From CAMPKL01 sp963805925 (lineage in GTDB: Bacteria; Acidobacteriota; Terriglobia; Bryobacterales; UBA6623), in contig CAWDWB010000003.1 in NCBI GenBank assembly GCA_963805925.1, positions 1,736,001-1,800,000 on the forward strand: 64,000 nt of DNA. The letters run 5' to 3'. Under the pieces are notes generated by a model. It did not search any database, was not told the DNA's origin, and was given only the letters and a program-made list of their open reading frames with translations. Below are positions 45,586 to 56,924 of this stretch, piece by piece (positions within the stretch are counted from its first letter, which is position 1; every line of letters begins with the position of its first letter). The position numbers were made by a program, and so were the translations under genes.

Positions 45586-46832
45586 TAGCCGAACAGCTCC
45601 TTGACCTTGACGATGCCTCGGCAGAGCGCGTCGACTTCTTCCCGCGTGTTGTAGAAGGCGAAAGAGGCGCGCGTGGTGGCGGGCACCGAGAAGAAATCCA
45701 TGACCGGCTGCGCGCAGTGATGACCGGCGCGAACGGCGACGCCTTCGCGGTCGAGGATCGTGCCGGCGTCGTGAGCGTGTACGTCTCCGATGAGGAACGA
45801 GAGTACGCTGGCTTTGTGTTGGGCTGTGCCGATGAGCCGCACGCCGTCGATGGCGCTGACCTGTTCGGTTGCGTAGTCGAGCAGTTCGGCTTCGTAGGCG
45901 GCGATGTTGTCGAGGCCGACGGATTGGGCGTAGTCGACAGCAGCGCCAAGGCCGATGGCGTCGGCGATGTTGGGCGTACCGGCCTCGAACTTGTAAGGCA
46001 GTTCGTTGTAGGTGGTCTTCTCAAAGCTGACGTAGGCGATCATGTCGCCGCCGCCCTGGTAGGGCGGCATCGCTTCAAGCAGGGCGCGCTTGCCGTAGAG
46101 TGTGCCAATGCCGGTGGGGCCGTAGACCTTGTGTCCGGAGAAGCCGTAGAAGTCGGCGTCGAGATCGCGTACGTCGACCGTCATGTGCGGTGTGGCTTGT
46201 GCGCCGTCGATCATCGTGACCGCGCCGACGGCGTGAGCCTGGGCGACCATCTGCTTGACCGGGTTGATGGTACCGAGCGCGTTCGAGACGTGGTTAACGG
46301 CGACGAGTTTGACGCGTTCGCTCAGCATCGCCGCGTACTCGTCCTGTAACAACTCGCCTTGCGGGTTCATCGGAATGACGCGCAGTTTGGCGCCTGTGCG
46401 TTCGCAAAGCATCTGCCAGGGCACGATGTTTGAGTGGTGCTCCATGGCGGACACGAGGATTTCGTCGCCGGCCTTGATGTTGGCTTGGCCCCAACTGGAA
46501 GCGACCAGGTTGATGCCCTCGGTGGCGCCGCGGACGTAGATGATTTCTTCCAGGTGCGCGGCGTTCAAGAAGCGCTGCACCTTGACGCGAGCCTGCTCGT
46601 AACTCTTGGTAGCGCGCTGGCTCAGTTCGTGGACGCCGCGGTGGACGTTGGCGCGGTCGCGCTCGTAAAAGCCGCGGATGGCGTCGATGACCTGGGTGGG
46701 CGTTTGCGCGGAGGCGGCGTTATCGAGATAGGCGAGCGGCTTGCCGTGGACCTGTTGGTCGAGCGCCGGGAAATCCTGGCGGATGCGCGCTATATCGAGA
46801 GTCGTCGCCGTGTGCGAAGTCGTCGTACTCAT
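45585..46832 (-). CDS. sufS: Cysteine desulfurase SufS
   Basis: SufS removes sulfur from cysteine with PLP. The 415-residue protein has the PLP-lysine in YGFSGHKVYGPTG (near residue 230) and the active-site Cys in RAGHHCAQPVM (near 370), of the class II type. It starts within the sufD stop codon region (four-base overlap). Confidence 0.95.
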   Translation of the reverse strand: MSTTTSHTATTLDIARIRQDFPALDQQVHGKPLAYLDNAASAQTPTQVIDAIRGFYERDRANVHRGVHELSQRATKSYEQARVKVQRFLNAAHLEEIIYVRGATEGINLVASSWGQANIKAGDEILVSAMEHHSNIVPWQMLCERTGAKLRVIPMNPQGELLQDEYAAMLSERVKLVAVNHVSNALGTINPVKQMVAQAHAVGAVTMIDGAQATPHMTVDVRDLDADFYGFSGHKVYGPTGIGTLYGKRALLEAMPPYQGGGDMIAYVSFEKTTYNELPYKFEAGTPNIADAIGLGAAVDYAQSVGLDNIAAYEAELLDYATEQVSAIDGVRLIGTAQHKASVLSFLIGDVHAHDAGTILDREGVAVRAGHHCAQPVMDFFSVPATTRASFAFYNTREEVDALCRGIVKVKELFG

Positions 46833-48115
46833 GAGTGCGTCTCCTCGGCGTTGGGATCTTCAGAGAGCGTGCGCATCAAGACGTGCTCGAAGTGCTCGCG
46901 CAGGGGCTGCACCTTGACGCGTTCTAGCAAATCGGCGGCGAAGGCGTAAGTGAGCAGGTGACGTGCCTGGGCGGCGCCGATGCCGCGCGCTTGCAAGTAG
47001 AACAGCGCTTCGGCGTCGAGTTGGCCGATGGTTGCGCCGTGGGTGCAGCGCACGTCGTTGGCGTCGATTTCGAGCTGCGGCTTAGTGTCGATCTCGGCCT
47101 TGGGCGAGAGCAACAGGTTCTTGTTGTTCTGGATCGCGTCGGTCTTTTGGGCGTCACGGCGGACGAAGATCTTGCCGTTGAAGACGCCGCGCGACTCTCC
47201 GTCGAGTACGCCCTTATAGAGCTGATGTGAATTGCAGTTGGGCGAGGCGTGGTCGATGACCGTGTGGTGGTCGACGTGCTGCTTGCCGTTGACGACATAG
47301 AGTCCGTCGAGAGCGCACTCGGCGCCTTCGCCGTTGAGCTTGACGCGTACATCGTTGCGGGCCAGTCGTGCGCCGAAGCTGAGCGAAATAGTCGAGATGT
47401 AGCCGCTGTGCTCGGTGAGCCCTTGGATGACGCCGGTGTGGATCGCTTCCGCGCCTTCTTGCTGCACCTGGAAGTGCTCGATGCGGGCGTTCGCTTCGGC
47501 GACGATCTCAGTGACAGCGTTGGTCCACGATGCGCCGTCGGCCAGCGAGACGAAAGACTCGATGACCGAGGCTTGCGAACTGTGGCCGGCGAGAATCAGC
47601 GTTCGCGGATGAGAGACCGTTCCGGCCTGACCGGTCGAAGCCCACACGATGTGGATGGGCTTTTCGACGATGGCCTTTTCAGGAATCTCGACGACGGCCC
47701 CGTCGCTGAAGAGGGCTGTGTTGAGCGCCGTCAGGGCGTGTGACTCGAAGTCGGCGTAACGCGTGAGGTGGCCTTCGACGTCGTCGAGGCGCGATTGCAT
47801 ACTGCTCAGCAACGAGGCGTCGCCCGTCGCGTTGACGAGATGGCCGTCGATGAAGACAAGGCGCGCCGCCTCTTCGCCGGCGTAGTTGACGTCGGGCATC
47901 TCGACGGAGGCTGCCGAGGCAGAGCTCCAGGTTTGGCCCGCGATCGATTTGAGGCTGGTGTACTTGTACTCTTCGTCGTGCGTGGTCGGGATGCCGAGCA
48001 AGGAGAAGCGCTCGATCGCCAGGCGGCGGCGGTCGGCGAGCCACGCGGGTCCGCTCCGCTTAAGCGCTGCGAAGGACTCGACGAATGCCACGGTGTTTTG
48101 CTGTTGGACGGCCAT
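46829..48115 (-). CDS. sufD: Fe-S scaffold subunit SufD
   Basis: SufD pairs with SufB in the SufBC2D scaffold. The 428-residue protein has the beta-helix repeats and the C-terminal stretch TKPQLEIDANDVRCTHGATIG (in pieces) with the key His, plus YLQARGIGAAQARHLL. The ATG at 48115 is preferred to a TTG at 48121; AGGA lies just upstream. Confidence 0.93.
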   Translation of the reverse strand: MAVQQQNTVAFVESFAALKRSGPAWLADRRRLAIERFSLLGIPTTHDEEYKYTSLKSIAGQTWSSASAASVEMPDVNYAGEEAARLVFIDGHLVNATGDASLLSSMQSRLDDVEGHLTRYADFESHALTALNTALFSDGAVVEIPEKAIVEKPIHIVWASTGQAGTVSHPRTLILAGHSSQASVIESFVSLADGASWTNAVTEIVAEANARIEHFQVQQEGAEAIHTGVIQGLTEHSGYISTISLSFGARLARNDVRVKLNGEGAECALDGLYVVNGKQHVDHHTVIDHASPNCNSHQLYKGVLDGESRGVFNGKIFVRRDAQKTDAIQNNKNLLLSPKAEIDTKPQLEIDANDVRCTHGATIGQLDAEALFYLQARGIGAAQARHLLTYAFAADLLERVKVQPLREHFEHVLMRTLSEDPNAEETHS

Positions 48116-48127
48116 CTTCAAATGTTC

Positions 48128-48895
<768 letters not shown>

Positions 48896-48937
48896 TTCCA
48901 ATGTCCTGTCGAGCGCTAGCGCGCTGAATCAATTTCG

Positions 48938-50391
<1,454 letters not shown>

Positions 50392-50406
50392 GGGGTCTCC
50401 GGGCGG

Positions 50407-50430
50407 AATCTGTACGAGGGAGTACAGATT
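50407..50430. promoter_or_regulatory. Candidate Rrf2 operator of the SUF operon
   Basis: AATCTGTAC (50407-50415) and GTACAGATT (50422-50430) form a perfect nine-base inverted repeat around six bases. It lies between the predicted transcription start and sufB. The operon encodes an Rrf2/SufR-like regulator, for which palindromic sites of this size are typical. Confidence 0.7.
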
Positions 50431-50441
50431 GGGCAACTCTC

Positions 50442-50470
50442 AACTTATCAATCCAGTACAAGAGAGTCAA
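50442..50470 (-). promoter_or_regulatory. Probable SUF operon promoter
   Basis: TTGACT (50470-50465) is separated by 17 bases from TAAGTT (50447-50442). The latter is a poor -10 hexamer but is preceded by TGA, making an extended TGnTAAGTT. The start site would fall about six bases before the inverted repeat, a good position for repression. Confidence 0.55.
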
Positions 50471-50496
50471 GATTGAATTGCGCTTGAAAAGAGAAC

Positions 50497-50517
50497 GGCC
50501 GCCCCAAAGGGGCGGCC
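50497..50517 (-). terminator. Hairpin terminator after the TPR-like gene
   Basis: GGCCGCCCC and GGGGCGGCC pair perfectly around a three-base loop, 28 bases after the stop of the minus-strand gene at 50546. On the minus strand GTTCTCTTTT follows, a moderate T-tract. It separates this gene from the SUF promoter. Confidence 0.7.
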
Positions 50518-50545
50518 GCGTTGCCTTAGCTAGTTTGCCTAGGTC

Positions 50546-51745
50546 CTAGAGAGGCGCATGGCCGCCGGTCAAAGTGAGCTTGAAAGGGCTCTTGGTCAGG
50601 CTGGAGGCAACGCCTTCAAACTTAACCTTGGAACCGCGCCCAGGGGCCGCGCGCAGGCGGTTCTCAAGATTGAGAACCACTTCGACTGGACCGTCCGCCT
50701 TACTGCCCAGGTTGAGCACCTGCGGGCGATCCGAGTCAGAGCCGAGGACATAGAGTTCCATCTGCGGTGACATCTTGCCCTGCAGATCTGACCAAGTCGC
50801 GTCGCCCTTCGAACCAGTGAGCGCATCCCGAAGGTCGATGAACTTGTAGAGCAACGGATTGGCTTTGCGACGAGCTTCCTCAGCCTTGAAAGCGCGAACG
50901 CTGGCCGATTCGATGGTTAGGCCCGCTGGCGGCAAGGGTTGCTTCATTGCCGCTTGCTTGAGGTTATCCAGCCCGTCCTGGGTGCCCGCATACTTGTCGT
51001 ATACCGTTGAGAGATAGTCGCAGACCTGCTTACGGCCGTCGGCCGGAAGTGCGCCTTCGCCATCGTAGACGCAAGCGCGGGCGAACGAGAAAAGCGCTAA
51101 TTCGTTCTTGTCGGGGTCGCCCTGAGCCAAGACGACGTTGCCGAGCCAGTAGGAGATTTGCCCTGAGTTCGGGTTCATACCGAGCACGGTCTTGAACTCG
51201 CTTTCCGCTTTGACGTTGTCCTTGCGCTGCATGTGGATCCAGCCGAGCGTCTGGTGGCACGTCATCATGATCTGTCCTTTCACGGAATTCCACTGCTCGT
51301 CGCTCAGCGTCGTCGGCTTACCGCCGGAGATTAAAGCCGATGCCGCTTTCTCTCCTGCCGACAAGACGTCCGCGGCCGTGCTGTTGAGTGCCGGGGTCAG
51401 GCTGGCAATGGTGAAGTTGGCCGCGAAATCGCCCGGGTGCTCGGCCAGAACCTCTTTGGCTGCGGCAATAGCCTCAGCCAACTTGCCGGCCTGTTGATTG
51501 GTCTGCATGACCATCTGCAACCGGTCTTCCTTGAACTCCGACTCGGGGTATTTCTCTTTCCACTCAGCGAGAAGCTGAAGCTTCGTCGCAGGATCCGCCT
51601 CCTTCATGGTCTTATTGATGAGCTCGTACTCGGCCATGTCCTTGGGCTTTTTTTCCGCCGCTTCTTGAGGCGCAGGAAACGCAGCCGAGGCGGCGAGCAG
51701 GAGGGCGCAAACGATGACCGCGGCGTTTGTGAATCTTTTCAGCAT
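50546..51745 (-). CDS. Exported TPR-like protein of unknown function
   Basis: The 399-residue protein has a signal peptide (TNAAVIVCALLLAASAAFPAPQ). Residues 25-270 are helical with TPR-like repeats (AEYELINKTMKEADPATKL, LGWIHMQRKDNVKAESEF, WLGNVVLAQGDPDKNEL). The last 90 residues are beta-rich (PQMELYVLGSDSDRPQVL, RLRAAPGRGSKVKFEGVA). I do not recognise a specific family. It ends at a terminator and stands alone. Confidence 0.7.
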   Translation of the reverse strand: MLKRFTNAAVIVCALLLAASAAFPAPQEAAEKKPKDMAEYELINKTMKEADPATKLQLLAEWKEKYPESEFKEDRLQMVMQTNQQAGKLAEAIAAAKEVLAEHPGDFAANFTIASLTPALNSTAADVLSAGEKAASALISGGKPTTLSDEQWNSVKGQIMMTCHQTLGWIHMQRKDNVKAESEFKTVLGMNPNSGQISYWLGNVVLAQGDPDKNELALFSFARACVYDGEGALPADGRKQVCDYLSTVYDKYAGTQDGLDNLKQAAMKQPLPPAGLTIESASVRAFKAEEARRKANPLLYKFIDLRDALTGSKGDATWSDLQGKMSPQMELYVLGSDSDRPQVLNLGSKADGPVEVVLNLENRLRAAPGRGSKVKFEGVASSLTKSPFKLTLTGGHAPL

Positions 51746-52013
51746 GGGTTCAATATTCTCCAGGAGCCAGCCTTTCGGGCTGCCGGGTTCTTTGGTTCGC
51801 TCTCAGGCGAGCCAAGCCCTTTGGCTTCGCGCTGTTACGGAGCCATTCGCGGAGTATAATCCAGCGACGTGGCGTTCGCAACAGCAACCCTCGATTCCGG
51901 TGCAGTCCGTGCCGCCCGATCTCACTGTATCGGGCCGGCTGTTCGGCTCCGAAACATGAGACGTCAACCGTGAGCGGTTTGTTTCAACTTCCGTTGCAAT
52001 CGGGGTGCCTTCA
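51746..52013. promoter_or_regulatory. Divergent intergenic region with a TATAAT box
   Basis: On the plus strand TATAAT at 51855-51860 could serve the symporter, with CTGTTA at 51832-51837 as a poor -35. An imperfect hairpin lies at about 51807-51830. I see no small gene that I can support in these 268 bases. Confidence 0.3.
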
Positions 52014-53468
52014 ATGATTGAGCGCTGGCTCGACCTGGCCATCATCAGCACCTACCTGGTCGCGGTGACTGTCTTCGGAGCCCGATTCGGTAAGGGGCAG
52101 AAGACCTTGCGCGATTACTTTCTAGGCGGCAATCAAGCACCTTGGTGGGCGATCAGCCTGTCTATCGTCGCTGCGGAGACATCCACGCTGACCATCATTG
52201 GAACGCCTGCGTTGGCCTTTGGCTCCGACTTGGGCTTCCTGCAAATCGCCTTCGGCTACCTGCTGGCCCGCGTGGTGATCTCGCTCATTTTTATTCCCGC
52301 CTACTGGCGTGGGGAGATGTTCACCGCCTACGAACTGATGAGAAGGCGCTTCGGCCAGAAACTGCGGCGGGTCACGGCGTCGACCTTTCTCGTGACGCGT
52401 TCGCTGGCCGAAGGAGTGCGCGTATTCGCCATCTCTCTGGTGGTGTCGGTGGTGCTGGGGACCGGCGAATTGGCCTCCATCGTCATCATCAGCCTGCTGA
52501 CGATCTTCTACACCTTCCACGGCGGTATGGCGGCAGTGATCTGGACGGATGTCGTTCAGATGGCGCTATACGTTTCCGGCGCCCTGCTGAGTTTCTGGAT
52601 GATCCTGCAACAAATCCCGGGCGGATGGGAGCAGGTTGCGGCGGTCGCCCTGGCCGAAGATAAGTTTCGTATCTTTCACTTTGGCTTCGCTCCGAACATG
52701 GAATTTTTCTCGACGACCTACACCTTCTGGGCGGGCCTGTTGGGTGGGGGCTTTCTGACGACGGCGACGCACGGCACCGACCAGTTGATCGTGCAGCGCT
52801 TGCTCAGCGCGCGTTCGCAGGCGGAAAGCCGATTGGCGCTGTTGTCGAGTTGGTTGGTGATCTTCATGCAGTTTGCGCTGTTCCTAACGATCGGCGTCAT
52901 GCTCTACGTCTTCCACCAACAAACCGGCTCCGCGCCGCCGGATCCATTGGATCGGCTCTACCCCAGCTTCGTCTGGAATTTCTTGCCGCCGGTCGTCTCA
53001 GGCATTGTCATCGCGGCCATCATCGCGGCCGCCATGTCGAACATCAGCGCCGCCTTGAATTCGCTGGCGTCGGCGACGATCGTCGACATTGCTCTGCCGA
53101 TATTCGGCGATCGGCTGGGCGGCGACGAAGCCAAGCTCCGAGCCTCCAAAATCGCCACGGTGGCCTGGGGAGCGGTGCTCATCGGCATCGCCTTTATGGC
53201 CCGAACGTGGGGTTCGGTGTTGGAGGCGGGATTGGCGATCGCGTCGGTTCCGCTAGGAGCCCTGCTGGGCGTCTTCAGCTTGGGCGTTCTGACCACGCGA
53301 GTCTCCCAGAACGCCGCTTTGACGGGGATGGCGGCTGGTCTTTCCGCAGTCCTCTACACGACCTTCCGTACGCCAGTGGCGTGGACGTGGTACGTCGTCA
53401 TCGGAGCTGTCACTACTTTTGGCACGGGTCTGGCGGTGTCTTACCTGCTGCCCAGCAGGTCCGAGTAG
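52014..53468 (+). CDS. Sodium:solute symporter (SSS family)
   Basis: The 484-residue membrane protein has about 13 hydrophobic helices. The first segment (IISTYLVAVTVFGARFG), GGNQAPWWAISLSIVAAETS and the sodium-site helix AAIIAAAMSNISAALNSLAS (near residue 345) are typical. The ATG at 52014 is taken; a GTG at 52005 is possible. Substrate is unknown. It is not closely similar to the symporter at 20972-22456. Confidence 0.9.
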   Translation: MIERWLDLAIISTYLVAVTVFGARFGKGQKTLRDYFLGGNQAPWWAISLSIVAAETSTLTIIGTPALAFGSDLGFLQIAFGYLLARVVISLIFIPAYWRGEMFTAYELMRRRFGQKLRRVTASTFLVTRSLAEGVRVFAISLVVSVVLGTGELASIVIISLLTIFYTFHGGMAAVIWTDVVQMALYVSGALLSFWMILQQIPGGWEQVAAVALAEDKFRIFHFGFAPNMEFFSTTYTFWAGLLGGGFLTTATHGTDQLIVQRLLSARSQAESRLALLSSWLVIFMQFALFLTIGVMLYVFHQQTGSAPPDPLDRLYPSFVWNFLPPVVSGIVIAAIIAAAMSNISAALNSLASATIVDIALPIFGDRLGGDEAKLRASKIATVAWGAVLIGIAFMARTWGSVLEAGLAIASVPLGALLGVFSLGVLTTRVSQNAALTGMAAGLSAVLYTTFRTPVAWTWYVVIGAVTTFGTGLAVSYLLPSRSE

Positions 53469-53667
53469 CGCCCAGAAAGGCCCAGTTCCAAACGCCCGAC
53501 TTGCACAAAGGCTGGCGTGACAGCCTGCCTTCGGGGATAATGGTCTGGAATTTGAAAGAACTCTTTGCTGTAGCCAGAACTGTCGTCGGCCAATCCGATT
53601 GTGCGCCAAGGGTTTTGTGGGCCGTGGAGCAATCCTTGCAAGAGGCGGCGTTTTGGAGGTTAACTCA
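53469..53667. other. Intergenic stretch
   Basis: A weak hairpin (GGCTG/CAGCC) about 40 bases after the symporter stop may end its transcript. I see no promoter I trust for the small gene that follows. Confidence 0.2.
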
Positions 53668-53850
53668 ATGGATGTCAACAAAATCCTGACCGATCTGAGG
53701 CAGGAACGCGAACAAATTGAAGATGCCATTATTTCACTGGAGCGTCTTGCGCGAGGCCGTGGAAAGCGTCGCGGCCGTCCGCCTTCATGGATGAAAGAGG
53801 CGGAAGACCGGCGTCAGACTCGCTCCACCGAAAAGGGCAAAGACAACTAG
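53668..53850 (+). CDS. Small AT-hook-like protein
   Basis: The 60-residue protein follows a strong GGAGGT. Residues 1-30 form a charged helix (NKILTDLRQEREQIEDAI), and residues 34-44 are GRGKRRGRPPSW, which contains the RGRP core of an AT-hook. The end is polar and charged. It looks like a small minor-groove DNA-binding protein. I recall similar short proteins in acidobacteria but cannot name a studied one. Confidence 0.75.
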   Translation: MDVNKILTDLRQEREQIEDAIISLERLARGRGKRRGRPPSWMKEAEDRRQTRSTEKGKDN

Positions 53851-53869
53851 GCGGCGCACCCAGAGTCGG

Positions 53870-56179
53870 CTAGTCGTACAGCAGGTACGGTTTCCGCTCC
53901 GCTTGGAAGCCAGCCGCCAGGCGCTGCCACCGGGTCCAGATTGTGTCGACTGAAAACGAAGCGGAGAGTTGTTCGATGCTTTGGCCGTCCCCGATTAGCA
54001 ACCCTGTCTGCTCAAAGTCCAATCGGGACGGGTAGAGTTTCTCCAAGACCGACGCGAGTTCCAAGCCCACGCGCAGCGCCCCGAGCGTCTCCCGGTCGAA
54101 GATCGTCAGCCCCACCCCTTCAATTGATTTGCCCGCGAAGTTGGAAGACGCTGGCGTTCGAACCTCCGAGTGAAACCGAACGCCCGCTAGGCCCCGCCGG
54201 TTCAACATCTCCGCGAGTTGATCACCATCGATCCAATCGGCGCCGATGAACTCAAAAGGTTCATCGAGTCCGCGGCCGACCGAATAATTCTTCAGGCCCT
54301 CAAGCAGGGCGACGCCGGGATAGAGGATCGCTTGGTCGAGCGAGCGGATATTCGGCGAAGGATTCACCCACGGCAATCCCGTTTCGTCGAACCACATCGC
54401 GCGGCGCCAACCGCGCATTTTGACGACTCTCACATCGGCATTCAGTTGTTTTTTTGCATTGAAGAACAACGCCAACTCGCCCAAGGTCATGCCGTGCCGT
54501 ACCGGCAAGTCCAGGTAGCCGATAAAGGAGCGATGTTCGGCATCGAGCATGGGCCCTTCGACCCGCGTTCCGGTAATTGGATTGGGGCGGTCAAGAATGT
54601 AGATCGGAATACCGGCCTTGGCGGCCCCTTCGATCGCGTAAGCCATGGTCGTCGTGTAGGTGTAAAAGCGTGTGCCGATGTCCTGAATGTCGAAGACCAA
54701 GGCGTCAAGATCGACTAATGCTTCTTGCTTCGGTCGGCGCTGATCAGGACGGTAGAGGCTCACGATTGGAGTCCCGGTCGTTGGATCGACGGCGTCGTCA
54801 ATCACCTCCTTGTCGAGGTTCCCAGTCAAGCCGTGTTCGGGAGAGAAAATTCTGACCAACTGGACATCCGCTGCAGCCGCCAAAAGGTCTACGTTGCGGC
54901 GGCCGAGACGATCGATCCCCGTGTGATTGGTAATCAGGCCGATGCGTTTGCCTGCGAGCCGCGCGAAGTTTTCAGCGACGAGGACGTCGAGACCGGTTTC
55001 CACCGCAGGCGCCGCCGGAATGGCGACGGCGCGGTCTGCGATGGCCTGGCGGGCGCCGTCGAAGTCTAGGTCGCCGAGCGCGGCTGCCGCCGCAGAGGCG
55101 ATCCGGCTGCGCAGGCTGACGACCGACGTGCGCGTCGTCGGATGGACGCGATTGGTCATGATGACGATCCACAAACCCGTGTGCGGATCGATCCAAACCG
55201 AGCAGCCGGTGTAGCCGGTGTGGCCGTAGGAGCCGATCGGCAGCAAGTCGCCGCGCGGCGAGGCATAGGGAGAATCGATGTCCCAGCCGAGACCACGGGA
55301 CGGCAGTTCTGGCGGCGATTGACGTGTCGTCATCTGCGCAACCGTCAGCGGGCTGAGGATGCGGCGGCCGCCCCGTTCGCCTCCTCGGAGCATGGCTTGG
55401 GCGAAGCGTCCCAGGTCTCTTGCAGTGGTGAACAGTCCGGCGTGGCCGGCGACGCCGCCCATGAAACGGGTCGTCGGGTCGTGTACGACGCCGTCGAGAA
55501 TCGTGCCGTCGGGCAATTGCTCAGTGGGTGCGATTCGGGTGCGCAGGGCAGGGCCAGGCAAGTAGGTGGAGTCGGTCATCGACAGCGGCTCGAAGATGCG
55601 CTGTGCCGCGAACTCGTTGATAGGCAGTCCAGAGACTTGGTGAACGATCTCGGCCAGTAAGATGAAGTTGATGTCGCTGTAGATGAACCGGGTCCCCGGC
55701 TCGGCGGTCGGCTTTTCGCGCAGGGCCTTTGCGATGCCGGTTTCGTAGCCGCTCCAGGCGGGCTCCAGGTCGAGGTCCGGACGCAGGCCGGAGGTGTGAG
55801 TAAGTAGTTGGCGGATGGTGATGTCGCCGCCCGCAAACTCGGGAAGGTATGTCGTAACACGATCGTTGAGCCGGATGCGGCCTTCCTCGACGAGCATCAT
55901 CACCGCGGGCGCGGTGACGATGACTTTCGTAAGCGAGGCGGCGTCGAAAATGGTATCGACGTTCATCGGTTCGCGGTTGGGGATGAGCCGCCGGGAGCCG
56001 TAGGCGGCCTCGTGCAAGATGACATCGCCGCGGCCAATGAGCAATACGGCGCCGGGGATCGTATGCGCTTTGATCGCGTCTTCAACGATTCGGTCGAGAT
56101 TGGCGGAACCCCTCCATTCGGAGGCAAACGCGGGGAGGGTTAAGAGTACGGCAAACAGGATCGCGGCAACGCGCTTCAC
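53870..56179 (-). CDS. Serine hydrolase (class C beta-lactamase fold) fused to NamZ-type exo-beta-N-acetylmuramidase
   Basis: The 769-residue exported protein has a signal peptide (VAAILFAVLLTLPAFAS). Residues 25-370 are a class C/CubicO-type hydrolase with SLTK (82-85), YSD (near 167) and HTSGL. Residues 385-769 are DUF1343/NamZ, with GLITNHTGIDRLG, FSPEHGL, DIQDIGTRFYTY and GYLDLPVRHGMT. NamZ cuts N-acetylmuramic acid from the non-reducing end of peptidoglycan chains. The hydrolase may act on the peptide part or on a D-Ala ester, so the fusion may work on both parts of cell-wall fragments. Confidence 0.88.
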   Translation of the reverse strand: MKRVAAILFAVLLTLPAFASEWRGSANLDRIVEDAIKAHTIPGAVLLIGRGDVILHEAAYGSRRLIPNREPMNVDTIFDAASLTKVIVTAPAVMMLVEEGRIRLNDRVTTYLPEFAGGDITIRQLLTHTSGLRPDLDLEPAWSGYETGIAKALREKPTAEPGTRFIYSDINFILLAEIVHQVSGLPINEFAAQRIFEPLSMTDSTYLPGPALRTRIAPTEQLPDGTILDGVVHDPTTRFMGGVAGHAGLFTTARDLGRFAQAMLRGGERGGRRILSPLTVAQMTTRQSPPELPSRGLGWDIDSPYASPRGDLLPIGSYGHTGYTGCSVWIDPHTGLWIVIMTNRVHPTTRTSVVSLRSRIASAAAAALGDLDFDGARQAIADRAVAIPAAPAVETGLDVLVAENFARLAGKRIGLITNHTGIDRLGRRNVDLLAAAADVQLVRIFSPEHGLTGNLDKEVIDDAVDPTTGTPIVSLYRPDQRRPKQEALVDLDALVFDIQDIGTRFYTYTTTMAYAIEGAAKAGIPIYILDRPNPITGTRVEGPMLDAEHRSFIGYLDLPVRHGMTLGELALFFNAKKQLNADVRVVKMRGWRRAMWFDETGLPWVNPSPNIRSLDQAILYPGVALLEGLKNYSVGRGLDEPFEFIGADWIDGDQLAEMLNRRGLAGVRFHSEVRTPASSNFAGKSIEGVGLTIFDRETLGALRVGLELASVLEKLYPSRLDFEQTGLLIGDGQSIEQLSASFSVDTIWTRWQRLAAGFQAERKPYLLYD

Positions 56180-56218
56180 GCTGTCGAGTCTATCAGTGCA
56201 GAGGGTGAGCGAGAAATG

Positions 56219-56860
56219 CTAAGGACGCGACAAATCGCGCACGTAGATGTCCTTGAAGCGCATCCGGCCTTGTCCGCCCGAGTGCAATTGTAGGGCGATG
56301 ACGCCTTCTTCGGCATCGGGTGAGGGGTAAGTGAAGTCGAGGACCTGGATCCCGTTTAGCGTCACGATGTAGCGGTTGCCGTCGACTTGGATGAGCATAT
56401 CGTTCCAGTCGGTCGGGCGAATGACGGTTTCGTACTTGGGGGCCGGCCAGGCGACCCAGCCCTTGGCGTTGCTGTACAAGCCGCCGGTGTGGTGACCGAG
56501 AACGCGGTCGATTTCAATTTGGCGACCAGCTATGACCGTTGCCGTGCCTTCTTGGAAAGCAGTGTGTAAGTAGACGCCGGAATTGCCGTCCGCCTCGCAC
56601 TTGAAGCGGAAAGAAAGCTCAAAGTCGATGTAGGTTTTCTCTGTCGCCAAATAACCGTACTCTGTCGTGACTCCTTCGCCGAGGATGGCCCCGTCTTCCA
56701 CGACCCAACGCTCATGGCCGATTTTGGTCCAGCCGGAGAGATCTTTGCCATTGAACAGTTGAACCCACTCGGGACTGACCCGATTTTCCTTCAACCGTTG
56801 AGCGGGGGCAAGGGGTGCGGCAAACGCGATCACGAAGGCGAGCAGCAGCAGGCGGCGCAT
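56219..56860 (-). CDS. DUF1080 (3-keto-disaccharide hydrolase-like) exported protein
   Basis: The 213-residue protein has a signal peptide (LLLLAFVIAFAAPLAPAQ) and the DUF1080 jelly-roll: VQLFNGKDLSGWTKIG, DFELSFRFKCEADGNSGVYLH and DWNDMLIQVDGNRYIVTLNG. Recently described members hydrolyse 3-keto-disaccharides; the role of this one is open. It ends 39 bases before the NamZ fusion gene and runs the same way, so they may be co-expressed. Confidence 0.85.
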   Translation of the reverse strand: MRRLLLLAFVIAFAAPLAPAQRLKENRVSPEWVQLFNGKDLSGWTKIGHERWVVEDGAILGEGVTTEYGYLATEKTYIDFELSFRFKCEADGNSGVYLHTAFQEGTATVIAGRQIEIDRVLGHHTGGLYSNAKGWVAWPAPKYETVIRPTDWNDMLIQVDGNRYIVTLNGIQVLDFTYPSPDAEEGVIALQLHSGGQGRMRFKDIYVRDLSRP

Positions 56861-56924
56861 GGCCCCATGCTAGCCGCCACGCGGTGCCACGGCAAGGGGG
56901 AACTGGCGTGATACGCTGGCCGCT

